From Paulownia fortunei (Eukaryota; Streptophyta; Magnoliopsida; Lamiales; Paulowniaceae): a stretch of 64,000 bases of DNA. The notes below the pieces were generated by a model that saw only the letters and a list, made by a program, of their open reading frames with translations, was not told the origin of the DNA and ran no database searches. This document shows positions 63,201 to 64,000 of this stretch, in pieces. The number at the start of each line of letters is the position of its first letter. The first letter of the stretch is position 1. Both the position numbers and the translations under genes were made by a program. The DNA is taken from positions 16,194,694 to 16,258,693 of the forward strand of contig CM033119.1 of NCBI GenBank assembly GCA_019321725.1, given 5' to 3'.

Positions 63201-64000
63201 GAGAATTGTTTGTTGAATTATATTACTATATTGACTAGCTCAAAACTATTAATATGGTTCCACATTCAATCCGGACACTGCATTTTTTGGAACATACAGG
63301 GCAGAAGCTCTAGTTTCTGGAAAAGTCTTTCTATTTGGTAAAACTTTTGGTTCTCTTTTGGCACCAAATACATATTTGCACATTTTTTTAAAACAAATGT
63401 TATGTAGAAGAATTTGCGTTATTGACCTATCATAAATCTATTGTATTAAATGCATTTAAACAAATCTAATCAATAAATTCTTTTAAATGACATGATAAAC
63501 CCTAAAAATGTACATTGCATTGTAATTAATTAATTAATTAATTAACTTGATGCAAATCAATTGTATTGAATTGAAAATGTTATTGTTTAAATTTATTTGA
63601 ATTTTTATTAAGTTGCAAAAATTATGTTTGAGTTTGGATTAATCGTATCAATTTTAAACGAATTATCGAACCCAACACAGGTTGAATACATTTTATCAAT
63701 TTGTGTAAAAAGTTCGACTTGAGTTTCAAAAATAAATTGTTAATCAAAATAATTTTTATAGATAATTTATGATTATTTATAAATTTAATTGAGTTCGAGC
63801 TTCAAATTATTTAAGTTTAATTTATTATGGGTTCAAATGAATTTTATTAAATTGATTTTAAATTAAATATCTAATAGTCTATTTCTTTTTTTCTTTTTTT
63901 GTCCACCCAAATAATTAGTGCTTGTGGTTTGGGTTTCGACAGGCGGAGGCACTGATTGAGCTTCTACGGCAGCCAATACCCGCCAATGCCGCTGCAAAGG
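60236..64000 (+). CDS. Armadillo-repeat protein without U-box, 3' end cut by window
   Basis: Exon 1 is 60236-61243 (336 codons, MNSGEMDTESVESSFTYMGR...). A 2.7-kb GT-AG intron follows, then exon 2 starts at 63943 (AEALIELLRQPIPANAAAK) and runs off the window. The start is the first ATG of the frame; the frame is open further upstream but only from non-ATG codons. An acidic, Ser-rich N-terminus (to about residue 75) is followed by about six armadillo repeats (GAIRPLISIISSDDPQLQEY, GAIKPLVQALRVGTSTTKEN, GAIPPLVNLLENGNFRGKKD, GIMKPLVEMMADFGSSMVDK, GGIPVLVEIMEVGTQRQKEI, GAIPPLVALSHTGTSLAKRK). Best match is the ARM-only relatives of plant U-box 4-type proteins; no U-box is present in the part seen, so ubiquitin-ligase activity should not be assumed. 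ARM repeats mediate protein binding. The coding exon is much more GC-rich than its surroundings. Confidence 0.92.
61440..61690. repeat. Dispersed CTCGAA/TTCGAA repeat in ARM-gene intron
   Basis: Words GAGCTCGAATAATTG, GATAAAGAATTCGAACC and AAATTATTCGATTTCAACTTG relate this stretch to about 54200-54540 and 63590-63850. Old, approximate limits. Confidence 0.4.
62701..62896. mobile_element. MITE-like element, copy 4, in ARM-gene intron
   Basis: Left GTAAATTACAAAAAATACTTCT, inner inverted pair ATTTATTTTTATTTTACAAAT / ATTTGTAAAATAAAAATAAAT, right end TTTTATAATTCTCCCT. Same arrangement as 46291-46494 and 55528-55776. Preceded by a short (TA)n tract (62670-62690). Confidence 0.65.
63064..63136 (+). 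repeat. (GT)n then G-run tract in ARM-gene intron
   Basis: GT units are followed by G-runs of 6, 4, 5, 5 and 5 (63085-63133), including two copies of GGATGGAGAAAGTGGG (period 16). On the sense strand it meets the usual four-run quadruplex pattern. Confidence 0.85.

Overview
The window is nuclear DNA of a flowering plant, most likely a eudicot. Evidence for this is the AT-rich intergenic DNA, intron-split genes with GT-AG introns, plant-only protein families (an NPGR1-type TPR protein, a PCFS4-type mRNA 3'-end factor), a plant L1-type LINE, and a ribosomal-protein promoter carrying telo-box and site II elements. The species cannot be named from the sequence.

Six protein-coding genes can be modelled to splice-site level or as single exons. 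In order they are: an NPGR1-like TPR protein (minus, 4246-7213, 5 coding exons, 709 aa); 60S ribosomal protein L15 (minus, 22565-24906, 4 coding exons, 204 aa); a PCFS4/Pcf11-like cleavage and polyadenylation factor (plus, 29732-37943, 7 exons, about 1034 aa); an intronless F-box/kelch-like protein (plus, 47833-48912, 359 aa); a mitochondrial outer-membrane porin VDAC (minus, 50655-53917, 6 exons, 278 aa); and an armadillo-repeat protein without a U-box (plus, 60236 to beyond the window end). They are unrelated housekeeping or regulatory genes. Nothing suggests a gene cluster or a shared pathway. F-box and VDAC converge; VDAC and the ARM gene diverge across about 6 kb of repeats.

The rest is mobile-element territory. 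From 11.1 to 20.7 kb the elements are adjacent and partly nested: a TIR-bounded element inside a larger hAT-like element (11117-13489), a 5.2-kb LINE with a perfect 12-bp target duplication (14404-19588), a 753-bp TRIM-like LTR element with 5-bp TTGGG duplications (19621-20373), and a tRNA-derived SINE with a perfect 13-bp duplication (20470-20705). Between 40.9 and 42.6 kb there is a decayed Copia integrase piece beside a decayed caulimovirid-like (endogenous pararetrovirus) coding relic, both on minus. A 522-bp insertion with a 10-bp duplication lies at 43919-44460, a second SINE at 49118-49275, and a family of small near-palindromic MITE-like elements occurs at about 45.0, 46.3, 55.5 and 62.7 kb.

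No convincing new biological system was found. The observations most worth checking are a phase-compatible alternative C-terminal tail for PCFS4, an in-frame upstream ATG cut off by TAG in the same gene, an apparently orphaned promoter plus first exon at 27.74-27.91 kb, and intronic minisatellite or G-run tracts beside splice sites.
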